31,874 bases of DNA from an uncultured Collinsella sp. (lineage in GTDB: Bacteria; Actinomycetota; Coriobacteriia; Coriobacteriales; Coriobacteriaceae), in NCBI GenBank assembly GCA_900766165.1, contig CAAFUK010000058.1, positions 1-31,874 of the forward strand, written 5' to 3'. The notes beneath the pieces were generated by a model. The model was not told the DNA's origin, made no database searches, and was given only the letters and a program-made list of their open reading frames with translations. Made by a program: the position numbers and the translations under genes. Numbering within the stretch: position 1 is the first letter of the stretch; each line of letters opens with the position of its first letter. Of the stretch, positions 23,863 to 31,808 are shown piece by piece.

Positions 23863-24567
23863 ATGGCAATCAAGGTGTTCGCTGACGGTGCAAACCTCGA
23901 GGGCATGCTCGACATGTACGAGAACGGCAACGTTCAGGGTTTCACGACCAACCCGTCCCTTATGAAGAAGGGCGGCGTGACGGATTACCGCGCGTTTGCC
24001 AAAGAGGTCTTGACCCACATCACCGATGTGTCCGTCTCGTTTGAGGTCTTTGCCGACGACGTCGAGACCATGGAGGTCGAGGCGCGCGAGATCGCTACCT
24101 GGGCCGAGAACGTCTACGTCAAGATTCCGTGCGTGACCACCAAGGGCGAGTCCACCGCCGAGCTGGTGCGCAAGCTTTCGGCCGACGGCATCAAGGTCAA
24201 CGTCACCACCATCTTTACGCCTACGCAGGTCGATGAGATGGTCGAGGCCGTTGACGCCGAGACGCCGTCCATCATCTCGCTCTTTGCCGGCCGCATCGCC
24301 GATACCGGCGTCGACCCCATTCCGTTTATGACGGAGTCGGTTAAGAAGGCCGCCGCAAAGCCCAACTGTGAGGTCCTGTGGGCGTCCACGCGCGAGCTCA
24401 TCAACATTTACCAGGCAGAAGCCTGCGGTTGCCAGATCATTACGGTGCCCAACAGCATCCTGGCCAAGCGCAAGAACATCGGTCGCGACCCGTACGAGGT
24501 CTCGCTCGACACCGTGCGCGGCTTTGCCAAGGATATCGCCGCTTTGGGCTTCCATATCCTGCCGTAG
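23863..24567 (+). CDS. tal: TalC-type transaldolase / fructose-6-phosphate aldolase-like protein
   Basis: The 234-residue protein has the short decameric-type transaldolase length. It shows the family motifs GFTTNPSL near residue 30, VYVKIPC with the Schiff-base Lys (about 87), NVTTIFTPTQ and SLFAGRIADTGVDP. The enzyme moves a dihydroxyacetone unit between sugar phosphates in the non-oxidative pentose phosphate pathway, or acts as a fructose-6-phosphate aldolase. Sequence alone does not separate these two activities. The ATG at 23863 has AAAGGA 9 nt upstream; an in-frame ATG at 23839 lies before that site. Its last ~20 bp are duplicated 155 bp downstream. Confidence 0.88.
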   Translation: MAIKVFADGANLEGMLDMYENGNVQGFTTNPSLMKKGGVTDYRAFAKEVLTHITDVSVSFEVFADDVETMEVEAREIATWAENVYVKIPCVTTKGESTAELVRKLSADGIKVNVTTIFTPTQVDEMVEAVDAETPSIISLFAGRIADTGVDPIPFMTESVKKAAAKPNCEVLWASTRELINIYQAEACGCQIITVPNSILAKRKNIGRDPYEVSLDTVRGFAKDIAALGFHILP

Positions 24568-24720
24568 CGCGAACACTGACTACGCCGCGGGCTGCTCGCC
24601 CCGGCTTTCCTTTCCCTATCGCTCACGCGCTCCGCGAGGGTCGCGCTAGACAAAGGAAAGGCCGGGGCTGCCGACACGAGCTTGCCAGCAAGTTGGCGCT
24701 TGGCTTCCATATCCTGCCGT
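24547..24720. repeat. Duplicated 3' end of the transaldolase gene flanking a hairpin segment
   Basis: GGCTTCCATATCCTGCCGT occurs at 24547-24565 (inside the gene end) and at 24702-24720, 155 bp later, with further near-matches upstream of each copy. Between them GCCCCGGC-TTTCCTTTCC (24598-24615) pairs with the region 24651-24668 over about 17 bp with one bulge. The arrangement looks like an insertion that recreated the gene end, or a local duplication. Confidence 0.7.
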
Positions 24721-24722
24721 GG

Positions 24723-24938
24723 GCAAAGGTACCCCCGCCTGCGCCGTGCAAAATTGAGAGTATTCAGCAAGGTAAAGGTCTTTATCAGTTAACCGAAGCA
24801 TGGAACGGCCCCCGTTTTGGCTCTGATGACGCTAAAACGGGGGCCGTTCCATGCTTTTTCGTCTCTGAGGGGCATCCGGAACGGTGGAATTTGCAGAATA
24901 CTCGCGATTTTGCACATCGCTACAGGGGGTACCTTTGC
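24723..24938. mobile_element. MITE-like nested palindrome with 48-bp imperfect terminal inverted repeats
   Basis: The outer 14 bp are perfectly inverted: GCAAAGGTACCCCC at 24723-24736 and its complement at 24925-24938. The similarity continues inward without gaps over 48 bp (39 of 48 positions identical, including TGCAAAAT and GAGTATTC). A 26-bp hairpin (24796-24856) sits at the centre. There is no open reading frame of its own and no obvious target-site duplication. It fills the space between the convergent transaldolase and tex genes. A non-autonomous transposon relic or an oversized two-way terminator are both possible. Confidence 0.6.
24796..24861 (+). terminator. 26-bp central hairpin with T run
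   Basis: AAGCATGGAACGGCCCCCG and the following TTTTGGC pair with the complement ending in CATGCTT at 24856, with one mismatch in 26 bp and a 9-nt loop. A TTTTT run follows on the + strand. It would strongly stop transcription from the transaldolase side. Confidence 0.75.
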
Positions 24939-24947
24939 TTTGGCGGT

Positions 24948-27095
24948 TTACTTGCCCTGTACCATGGTGAGCGAGATCTTCTTGCGGTCGCGATCGACCT
25001 TTTCGACCCACACCTTGACCGTGTCACCGATGCGCACCACGTCGCTCGGGTGCTTGACGAAGCGGTTGGCCAGCTTGGAGATGTGCACAAGGCCGTCCTG
25101 GTGCACTCCCACGTCGACGAAGGCGCCAAAGTCGACGACGTTGCGCACCGTGCCCTTGAGCTCCATGCCGGGTTCCAGGTCGTCGATGGAAAGTGCCGAG
25201 CGGCTAAAGACCACCTCGGGCGCGTCGTCGCGCGGGTCGCGGCCGGGCTTCTTGAGCTCGTTGACAATGTCGATGAGCGTCAGGGTACCGCAGTTCAGGT
25301 CGCTTGCTAGCGCCGAGATGCTGCCCAGGCGGCGCTCGATGTCGGGCACGCCGCCGCGGCTGAGCTCGCTGGCTTTAACGCCGGCGCGTTCCAGGACGGA
25401 CGTGGCCACCTCGTAGCTTTCGGGGTGGACGCTCGTCGCGTCGAGCGGGTTCTTGCCACCGCTGATGCGCAGGAAGCCCGCGGCGTTGAGATATGCCTTG
25501 GGCCCCAGCTTGGGGACCTTCTTGAGCTGGCGGCGATCGGTAAAGGCGCCGTTTTCCTCGCGGAAAGCCACGATATTCTTGGCCACGCTCGGCGTGATGC
25601 CCGATACGTATCCCAGCAGGCTCGCGCTCGCGGTGTTTACATCGACGCCCACACGGTTGACGACGTCCTCCACCACGTGGCCCAGCGTGCGCGAGAGCTC
25701 GGCCTGGTCAAGGTCGTGCTGGTATTGGCCCACGCCGATGGACTGGGGCGGAATCTTGACGAGCTCTGCCAGCGGGTCCTGCAGGCGACGACCCAAGCTC
25801 ATGGCGCCGCGCACGGTGACATCCAGATCGGGATACTCCTGGCTCGCGAGCTCGGAGGCGGAATACACCGACGCGCCGGCCTCGTTGACGATGGTGTAGC
25901 GAAGGCTGGGCGCCTGCTCGGCAATGAACTCCGAGACGACTTCCTCGGTCTCGCGGCTGGCGGTGCCGTTGCCGATGACGATGGTGTTGACGCCGTCCTT
26001 CTTGACGAGGCGGGCGAGCTCGCGCTTGGTGCCGGCGACGTCGTGGCGCGGCTTGGTGGGGTAGACCACGCCGTGGTCGAGCAGCTTGCCGGTCTCGTCC
26101 ATGACGGCGACCTTGCAGCCGGTGCGGTAGCCCGGGTCGAGCGCGAGTACGCGGGCGCCACGGACGGGGCGTGCCGAGAGCAAGCCCTCGAGATTCTTGG
26201 CAAAAACGTTGATGGCCTCGGTCTGGGCGCGAACGGTGAGTTTGGCGCGGGCCTCGCGCTCCAGTGAGGGGGCCATGAGGCGCTTGTAGCCGTCGGCGAT
26301 GGCGGCGTCAAAGACGGGCGCAAACACGCCCTGGCGGCGGGGCCAACGGCTGCCGAGGCGTGCCATGGCGGCGGCGCTGTCGACGTTCACCCTCACGCGG
26401 AGCTTGCCCTCGCGCTCACCGCGGTCGATAGCCAGCACGCGGTGGTTGGGTATACGGCGCAGCGGCTCGTCAAAGTTGTAGTAAGGCTCGTAGGGAGTCT
26501 TCTCGGCGGGGTCGGTGGCCTCGACGACGACGTCGGCGGTGTTTTGCGTAAAGGCGCGCAGGTCGGCGACGTTCTCGGGGTCCTCGGCTACCGTCTCGGC
26601 CACGATGTCGGCGGCGCCGGCGAGCGCCTTCTCGGGCGTGTCGAAGCCCGCCTCCTCGTTGACGTATGCTGCGGCGGCGTCGAGCGCGCTGCCCTTGGCC
26701 GATGCCTGCATGATGATCATGTTGGCGAGCGGCTCCAGCCCGGCCTCGCGGGCCTTCTGCGCGCGGGTCATGCGCTTTTTGCGGTAGGGCTTGTAGAGGT
26801 CCTCGACACGCTGGAGCTGTGCGGCCTCGCGAATCTGCTGCTCGAGCTCGGGCGTGAGCTTGCCCTGGGCATCGATGAGCAGGATGACATCCTCTTTGCG
26901 CTGCTCAAGATTGCGCAGGTAGGAAAGGCGCTCGTCGAGTGCGCGCAGGGCGACGTCGTCCATGCCGCCGGTGGCTTCCTTGCGGTAGCGCGAGATAAAG
27001 GGAATGGTGTTGCCCTCGTCGATGAGCTTGACTGCCGCCTCGACGTTGGCGACCCTAAGGTTGAGCTCGCGCGCGAGCTGGGCGATAAGATCCAT
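24948..27095 (-). CDS. tex: Tex-family RNA-binding transcription accessory protein
   Basis: The 715-residue protein has the full Tex layout. The N-terminal helical region contains IPFISRYRKEATGG and LYKPYRKKRMTRAQ. A YqgF/RNase H-like domain has ALDPGYRTGCKVAVMD. The helix-hairpin-helix region contains SIGVGQYQHDL and VASYVSGI-type loops (here LGYVSGITPSVAKNIV). A C-terminal S1 domain (about 645-713) has GTVRNVVDFGAFVDVGVHQDGLVHIS. Tex binds RNA and acts at the transcription/translation interface; it is cytoplasmic. I chose the ATG at 27095 with AAGGAG 4 nt upstream. A 78-base upstream in-frame extension lacks a ribosome site. It is convergent with the transaldolase and has a 216-bp palindromic element just after its stop. 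Confidence 0.95.
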   Translation of the reverse strand: MDLIAQLARELNLRVANVEAAVKLIDEGNTIPFISRYRKEATGGMDDVALRALDERLSYLRNLEQRKEDVILLIDAQGKLTPELEQQIREAAQLQRVEDLYKPYRKKRMTRAQKAREAGLEPLANMIIMQASAKGSALDAAAAYVNEEAGFDTPEKALAGAADIVAETVAEDPENVADLRAFTQNTADVVVEATDPAEKTPYEPYYNFDEPLRRIPNHRVLAIDRGEREGKLRVRVNVDSAAAMARLGSRWPRRQGVFAPVFDAAIADGYKRLMAPSLEREARAKLTVRAQTEAINVFAKNLEGLLSARPVRGARVLALDPGYRTGCKVAVMDETGKLLDHGVVYPTKPRHDVAGTKRELARLVKKDGVNTIVIGNGTASRETEEVVSEFIAEQAPSLRYTIVNEAGASVYSASELASQEYPDLDVTVRGAMSLGRRLQDPLAELVKIPPQSIGVGQYQHDLDQAELSRTLGHVVEDVVNRVGVDVNTASASLLGYVSGITPSVAKNIVAFREENGAFTDRRQLKKVPKLGPKAYLNAAGFLRISGGKNPLDATSVHPESYEVATSVLERAGVKASELSRGGVPDIERRLGSISALASDLNCGTLTLIDIVNELKKPGRDPRDDAPEVVFSRSALSIDDLEPGMELKGTVRNVVDFGAFVDVGVHQDGLVHISKLANRFVKHPSDVVRIGDTVKVWVEKVDRDRKKISLTMVQGK

Positions 27096-27204
27096 GGAAC
27101 TCCTTGCGTTTAAGGTGCGTTTGCAGCACAGGGCTACCAAGGATACCACCCGCCGCTCCACCAAAGCAGTCAATTTGGGACGGGCAAATCATCCCCAAGG
27201 CGCC

Positions 27205-27240
27205 AAAATGCCCCGCGGGCAGGAGGCTGCTCGCGGGGCA
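27205..27240 (-). terminator. Terminator of the SDR-MFS-Gfo/Idh operon
   Basis: On the - strand TGCCCCGCG pairs with CGCGGGGCA (9 bp, 14-nt loop) and is followed by TTTTGG. It lies about 70 bp after the Gfo/Idh stop codon and before tex. Confidence 0.7.
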
Positions 27241-27312
27241 GAGAAGAGGGGCTTGTCGATAGCGGGCCGAGGGGCTCGGCGCAGGGTTTCTGCCGCGGCC
27301 CACCCTGGGGCG

Positions 27313-28353
27313 TTACAGCTCGACGAGCTGGCCGGTCTCGGCGGCCTCCTTGATGGCGTTGAGAAGCGTGAGCGTCTTAACGTTGTCGGCGGGGGTCACG
27401 ACGGGCTCGACCTCGCGGCGGACAACCTTCACAAAGTGCTTGAGCTGCATCTTGTGCGGCAGCGCCGGGTCGACGGCCGGGATCTCCATCTGCAGCGGCT
27501 TGTGCCAGTTGGAGGCGCCGTCGTAGGAGAACTGGTGCAGGCGGGGCAGCGAAAGGGCGCCCTTAGTGCCGCCGATAAAGTAGGCGTCGGCGTCGAAGGG
27601 ACGGTACTGCGGGTCCTCGCGAGCGGTGGCCTCCCAGTTCCAGGGGCTGGCGGTGGCGTCGGAGATGGTCATGCTCGCAAGCGCGCCATCGGCAAAACGG
27701 ACGTTGACCACGGCGGAGTCCTCGGTCTCAAAACCGCGGGCGGCGCTGGACTGCATGCCCTGGACGGCAACGGGCTCGCCCAGCAGGTAACGGAGCAGGT
27801 CGACGTCGTGCACCAGGTTGACCAGGATCGGGCCGGCACCCTTCTTGCGGCGCCACTCGACGTCGAAGTACTCGTCGTTCTTATAGATCATGTAGTGGAA
27901 GCTCGACACGGTGAGCTTGCCCAGCTCGCCGGACTCGATGATCTCCTTGGCTTTGTTGACGAAGGGATTGTGGCGACGGTGCTGGCCCACGAGCACGGGC
28001 ACGCCGGCGGTCTCAGCCTCGGCGGCAAAGGCCTGGGCATCCTCGAGGTCGTTGGAGATCGGCTTCTCGACCAGCGGCACAATATTGCGCTTCACGGCCT
28101 CGCGGGCAACGCCCAGGTGCAGGTCGTTGGGGGTGGCGATGATGACGGCCTCGGGCTTGACCTCGTCCATCATCTGGGCGGGATCGGTGAAGAACGGCAC
28201 GCCGGCGGCCTCGGCCGTGGCGCGGGCGCCCTCAAAGGCGTCGGCGATGGCGACGAGCTCGGCCTCGGGCTCCTCGGTGACAAAGCGGATGTGGTTGCGG
28301 CCCATGGCGCCGGCGCCGATAACGGCAATGCGGACGGGATTGAGCTCAGACAT
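27313..28353 (-). CDS. Gfo/Idh/MocA-family NAD(P)-dependent oxidoreductase
   Basis: The 346-residue protein has an N-terminal Rossmann fold with GAGAMGR (about 12-18), the family's VEKPIS motif (Lys about 95) and HDVDLLRYLLG, which provides the catalytic-region Asp/His. Members oxidise or reduce sugars, inositols or their derivatives, usually as tetramers. The substrate is not evident. I chose the ATG at 28353 with GGAG 6-7 nt upstream; an in-frame start at 28398 would place the protein start within a REP-like palindrome. It is the last gene of a three-gene - strand operon after an SDR and an MFS carrier, which suggests a dedicated uptake and oxidation pathway. Confidence 0.9.
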   Translation of the reverse strand: MSELNPVRIAVIGAGAMGRNHIRFVTEEPEAELVAIADAFEGARATAEAAGVPFFTDPAQMMDEVKPEAVIIATPNDLHLGVAREAVKRNIVPLVEKPISNDLEDAQAFAAEAETAGVPVLVGQHRRHNPFVNKAKEIIESGELGKLTVSSFHYMIYKNDEYFDVEWRRKKGAGPILVNLVHDVDLLRYLLGEPVAVQGMQSSAARGFETEDSAVVNVRFADGALASMTISDATASPWNWEATAREDPQYRPFDADAYFIGGTKGALSLPRLHQFSYDGASNWHKPLQMEIPAVDPALPHKMQLKHFVKVVRREVEPVVTPADNVKTLTLLNAIKEAAETGQLVEL

Positions 28354-28389
28354 TTTCGACTCCTTACGATGTGTGTGGGTGGCGGTGGA

Positions 28390-28420
28390 ATGCGACAAAG
28401 GGACAGTCCCTTTGTCGCAT
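28390..28420. repeat. REP-like palindrome, copy 2
   Basis: Perfect 15-bp arms, ATGCGACAAAGGGAC and GTCCCTTTGTCGCAT, flank a single central A. It lies between the MFS and Gfo/Idh genes of the operon and could reduce read-through or stabilise upstream mRNA. It is a close relative of the copy at 15198-15232. Confidence 0.85.
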
Positions 28421-28428
28421 CGGTAAAA

Positions 28429-29685
28429 CTAGGCGGACTTCTTCTTGCTGTCGGAGACCATCATGTAGACGGTGAGCACGACGGCGATGGCGGCGATCAC
28501 GATGGCGCCGTAGAAGGACTGCTGGTAGGCGGCGCTGCCGGCCTCGGCGTGATACAGCACGGCGGTGATGGGCTGGCTGATCCAGGTGGAAGCGGCATAA
28601 CCCAAAAACATGATGCCGTAGTTGACGCCGATGTTGCTGGTACCAAAGGCGCCACCGGTGAGCGGCGGGTAGATGACGAGCAGAGCGCCAAAGCTAAAGC
28701 CGAGCAGGGCGAGCGCCACAAAGAACATGGCCTGCGTAAAGCTCATCGACATGATGACGAGCGCGACGATGGTGACGACAAGGCTGATGAGCAGTGACTT
28801 GTAGGCACCGAGCTTGTCGATGATCTGACCAAAGGACAGACGGCCGACCAGGTTGGCGCAGGTGTTGACGGAGACGACCACACCGCCGAGGGCGACGGCA
28901 GCGGCGCTCGTGGGGTCGGCGAAGAGCTGGACGGCGGCGATGGAGGCAACCTTGCCGACGAGCAGGGTGCCGGCGGTGGCGGCAAAGGCGAAGGTGATGA
29001 TGAGGACCCAGAAGCGCGGGGTCTTGACCATCTCGCCCGGGGTGAGGTCGCCGAAGGTGCCGGCGTGGGCGCCGCCCTTGGGGGCCTCGAAGCCCTCGGG
29101 CAGCCAACCGGCCTCGGGGGCCTTCAGGAACAGGGCGGAGGCGGCGATCATCACAAAGAAGATGACGCCGAGCGCCTTAAGGGCGCCAAAGATGCCAAGG
29201 CTCGGGATGAGCAGCGAGGCGAGCACCGGGGACAGCACGGCGGGGCCGGCGGTCGAGGCGGCCAGGGTGATGCCGGAGGCGAGACCCTTCTTGTCGATGA
29301 ACCACTTCTGACCCGTGGTGAGGGCGGGGTTGTAGCCCAGGCCGTTGCCGACGGCGGCGACGAGCGAGAACCACAGGTAGAACTGCCACGGCTCGGTGAC
29401 GGTGCCGGACATGAACCAGCCCACGCCGTAGCACACGGCGGCGGCGATCACGACGTTGCGGGGGCCGATCTTATCGGAGATGCGGCCGGCGAAGATGCCC
29501 GTCACGGCCATGATGGTCTGGAAGACGGGGAAGGCCCAGGTGAGGGCGCTGGACCACTCGGGATAGACGGCGAGCAGGTTCTTGCTCACGACGGAATACA
29601 GCGCGATGGAGCTGATGAAGAACATGGTGACGCACGCGGCGGAAAGCACGACGGCGCGACCCTTGTTGGAGTTGGTGGAAGCCAT
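28429..29685 (-). CDS. MFS transporter, oxalate/formate antiporter-like (OFA) family
   Basis: The 418-residue protein has about 12 membrane helices. The loop between helices 2 and 3 reads GRISDKIGPRNV, matching the MFS G-x-x-x-D-R/K-x-G motif, and GRLSFGQIIDKLGAYKS repeats it in the second half. The pattern PALTTGQKWFIDKKGLASGI resembles the OFA subfamily, which carries small organic acids. A lysine-rich tail (SDSKKKSA) is cytoplasmic. The Shine-Dalgarno is weak (AGAAAGAG). It lies between the SDR (66-bp gap) and Gfo/Idh genes and probably imports their substrate. Confidence 0.9.
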   Translation of the reverse strand: MASTNSNKGRAVVLSAACVTMFFISSIALYSVVSKNLLAVYPEWSSALTWAFPVFQTIMAVTGIFAGRISDKIGPRNVVIAAAVCYGVGWFMSGTVTEPWQFYLWFSLVAAVGNGLGYNPALTTGQKWFIDKKGLASGITLAASTAGPAVLSPVLASLLIPSLGIFGALKALGVIFFVMIAASALFLKAPEAGWLPEGFEAPKGGAHAGTFGDLTPGEMVKTPRFWVLIITFAFAATAGTLLVGKVASIAAVQLFADPTSAAAVALGGVVVSVNTCANLVGRLSFGQIIDKLGAYKSLLISLVVTIVALVIMSMSFTQAMFFVALALLGFSFGALLVIYPPLTGGAFGTSNIGVNYGIMFLGYAASTWISQPITAVLYHAEAGSAAYQQSFYGAIVIAAIAVVLTVYMMVSDSKKKSA

Positions 29686-29751
29686 TGGACTCTTTCTAAT
29701 CGATGCGGGGAGGGGAGGGACTTGTCCCGCGCCCCTCTCTACCGGGTTGGT

Positions 29752-30633
29752 TTACTGGTCGGTCGGCTTAGCGACGCCGGATCCATCGGACCAGAGCTCG
29801 ACACCCTTGTTCTTAAGGTAGTTGTCGGCATAGGCGCGACGGCCGCCGGGCTTGGCGGTGAGGTCGCCCATCATGTTGGAGAAGCCGCCGTCGACCTTGA
29901 TGGCGTCGCCGGTGGTAAAGTCCGAGCGCTTGGACGCCAGGAACATGACGGCGTTGGCGATATCGCTGACCTCGCCGATGCGGCGCGTGGCGATCAGACG
30001 GCTGCGGCTCTTCTCGACCTCGGGGTCGGCGTAGAAGTTGGCCGACATGGGGGTCTTGACGAAGCAGGGCTCAACGCAGTTGGAGCGCACGCCGTACGGG
30101 CCCCACTCGGCGGCGAGCATCTTGGACATCATGTTGACGCCGGCCTTGGTGGAGCTGTACACGCCCGAGAACGTCTCGGGGGAGTGGCTGGCGACGGTCG
30201 AGATGTGCACCAGGCGGCCCTGGCCGGCCTTGATCATCTCGCGACCAAAGCGCTGCGAGGTGATGAAATAGCCGGTGAGGTTGACGTTGAGCACCTGCTC
30301 CCAGTCGCTCAGCGGCAGATCCTCCATGGCGGCGAAGCGCAGGATGCCGGCAGTGTTGACAAGGACATCGACGCGGCCGAAGTTGGCGATGGTGGCGTCG
30401 ACGGCAGCCTGAACCTCGGCCTCGTCGGTGGCGTTCATCTTGTAGCCCTCGGCGTGGATGCCAAACTCGGCGGCGAGGTCGGCGGCTGCGGCCTTGACCT
30501 TCTCCTCGTCCAGGTCGAGCAGGACGACGTTGGCGCCGTTGCGGGCGAACTCGCGGCAAATCTCGACGCCCATACCGCCGAGCGCGCCGGTCACGGCGCA
30601 GACATCGCCCTCGAGCTTAAGCCAATTGCTCAT
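29752..30633 (-). CDS. Short-chain dehydrogenase/reductase (SDR)
   Basis: The 293-residue classical SDR has a cofactor loop TGALGGMG (about 15-22), NTAG in place of the common NNAG (about 92-95), and the catalytic Ser in VHISTVAS with YSSTK (Tyr and Lys). LDLDEEK after the second strand places Asp at the position that favours NAD(H). The product also has a ~30-residue C-terminal tail (ADNYLKNKGVELWSDG) beyond the usual 250-260 residues. AAGGGAAG precedes the ATG. It is the first gene of the operon with the MFS and Gfo/Idh genes and is divergent from a LysR regulator, so it is probably induced by the pathway substrate. Confidence 0.9.
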   Translation of the reverse strand: MSNWLKLEGDVCAVTGALGGMGVEICREFARNGANVVLLDLDEEKVKAAAADLAAEFGIHAEGYKMNATDEAEVQAAVDATIANFGRVDVLVNTAGILRFAAMEDLPLSDWEQVLNVNLTGYFITSQRFGREMIKAGQGRLVHISTVASHSPETFSGVYSSTKAGVNMMSKMLAAEWGPYGVRSNCVEPCFVKTPMSANFYADPEVEKSRSRLIATRRIGEVSDIANAVMFLASKRSDFTTGDAIKVDGGFSNMMGDLTAKPGGRRAYADNYLKNKGVELWSDGSGVAKPTDQ

Positions 30634-30659
30634 AGGAACTTCCCTTCTTGTGCCTCCCG

Positions 30660-30686
30660 GTGGGTCGCTCCCATTAACCGACCCAC
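30660..30686 (-). promoter_or_regulatory. Hairpin in the SDR operon leader
   Basis: GTGGGTCG (30660-30667) and CGACCCAC (30679-30686) form a perfect 8-bp stem with an 11-nt loop, ending 26 bp before the SDR start. It lies downstream of the proposed operon promoter, so it would be in the mRNA leader. It may be a stability or attenuation element. Confidence 0.45.
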
Positions 30687-30702
30687 GTGGTTTTCGCTGG
30701 TT

Positions 30703-30736
30703 ATCGTATGCTTTGCATTTGCGCAGGTGAATTGCA
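30703..30736 (-). promoter_or_regulatory. SDR operon promoter and probable LysR-binding dyad
   Basis: On the - strand TTCACC (30726-30731) is separated by 17 bp from TACGAT (30703-30708), a reasonable -35/-10 pair. Overlapping it is the dyad TGCATTT-N9-AATTGCA (30714-30736), with an ATT-N10-AAT core like LysR-type binding sites. Its position over the -35 and between divergent genes fits control by the adjacent LysR regulator. Confidence 0.5.
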
Positions 30737-30866
30737 TATTTGTTAGAATGGCGTTAACCGTAGGTTTACACCGCTTGATGCGATTTGTATTCGATTGAGC
30801 ATGTGACCTGCGAAAACGACCCCCTGCGGCACCGTGTGGCCGTACGTGCGAAAACGGAGAGATGAC

Positions 30867-31745
30867 GTGTACGATCGACGACTTGAGGCCATTTCGGCCG
30901 CCGCGGAGCTGGGAAGTTTCTCGCGCGCCGCGGCAAGATTGCGTGTGTCGACTCCGGCGCTCGTCAAACAGGTGTCGGGGTTCGAGGCCGAGTTTGGCAT
31001 CACGCTGTTCGAGCGCTCACATTCGGGCGTCAAGGTGACGCCGGCGGGTGCGTTGCTGGTAGACGACGCGCGCTCGATCATGCGCCAGTCCGAGGATGCC
31101 CTGCGCCGCGCCCGACGCGCGGCGGGCGATGGCGGTGCGGTTCGCCTGGGCGTGTCGATGATGTGCCCGGGCCGTCAGACGCTTTCGATGTGGACGGGCG
31201 TACACGAGCTGGAGCCGTCGCTGCGTTTTGAGATCGTACCGGTGAGCGACCTCTACGACGAGCGCGAGACCGTCATGCGCAGCTTGGGCCGCGAGGTCGA
31301 TGTGGTGCAGTCGAGCTTTTCGACCCCGCGCTGGGGCGATGCATGCCAAAAGCTTCTCATCGTCAACGTGCCGTTTTATATCGATGTGCCGCGCACGAGC
31401 CCGCTTGCGCGCAAGAGCCGTATTACGGTTGCCGATCTGGAGGGCATGCGCCTGCGCGTGCTGCGTCACGGCAACGACGCCATGGACAGCCTGCGCATCG
31501 ACCTGTTGGCCGACGGCGGCGTGGATGTCATCGACGTGGACAGCTTCGACTTCGCGCTCTTTAACGAGGCGGAGGAAAAGGGCGACGCGGTGCTCACCTG
31601 CGGCGCGTGGTCGGGCGTGCACCCGGCCTTTATGGGCGTGCCGTTCCTATGCGGCCGCGAGGTGCCGGTCTACCTGCACTACCCGCTCGAGCCCACCCTC
31701 CAAGTACAAAAATTCGTCAACGCCATGGCCCAACTCCTCAAGTAG
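30867..31745 (+). CDS. LysR-family transcriptional regulator
   Basis: The 292-residue regulator has an N-terminal winged helix-turn-helix (about 1-60: RLEAISAAAELGSFSRAAARLRVSTPALVKQVSGFEAE in positions 4-41, then LFERSHSGVKVTPAG) and a periplasmic-binding-like effector domain (about 90-290). I chose the GTG at 30867 with GGAGAG 5 nt upstream; a GTG at 30834 is in frame but lacks a ribosome site. It is divergent from the SDR-MFS-Gfo/Idh operon, with an intergenic dyad, the classical arrangement for a LysR activator and its target. The effector is probably the operon's substrate. Confidence 0.9.
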   Translation: MYDRRLEAISAAAELGSFSRAAARLRVSTPALVKQVSGFEAEFGITLFERSHSGVKVTPAGALLVDDARSIMRQSEDALRRARRAAGDGGAVRLGVSMMCPGRQTLSMWTGVHELEPSLRFEIVPVSDLYDERETVMRSLGREVDVVQSSFSTPRWGDACQKLLIVNVPFYIDVPRTSPLARKSRITVADLEGMRLRVLRHGNDAMDSLRIDLLADGGVDVIDVDSFDFALFNEAEEKGDAVLTCGAWSGVHPAFMGVPFLCGREVPVYLHYPLEPTLQVQKFVNAMAQLLK

Positions 31746-31808
31746 CAAACTTTTATTCCGTTTTAAATGACGGGCTGATCGCGCGCAGGAGGGCGCCCCG
31801 GGGGCGGC

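Noticed and set aside
24378..25310. 310-residue reading frame joining the end of the transaldolase, the palindromes and the end of tex
   Set aside because: It overlaps two real genes in wrong frames and runs through non-coding palindromes.
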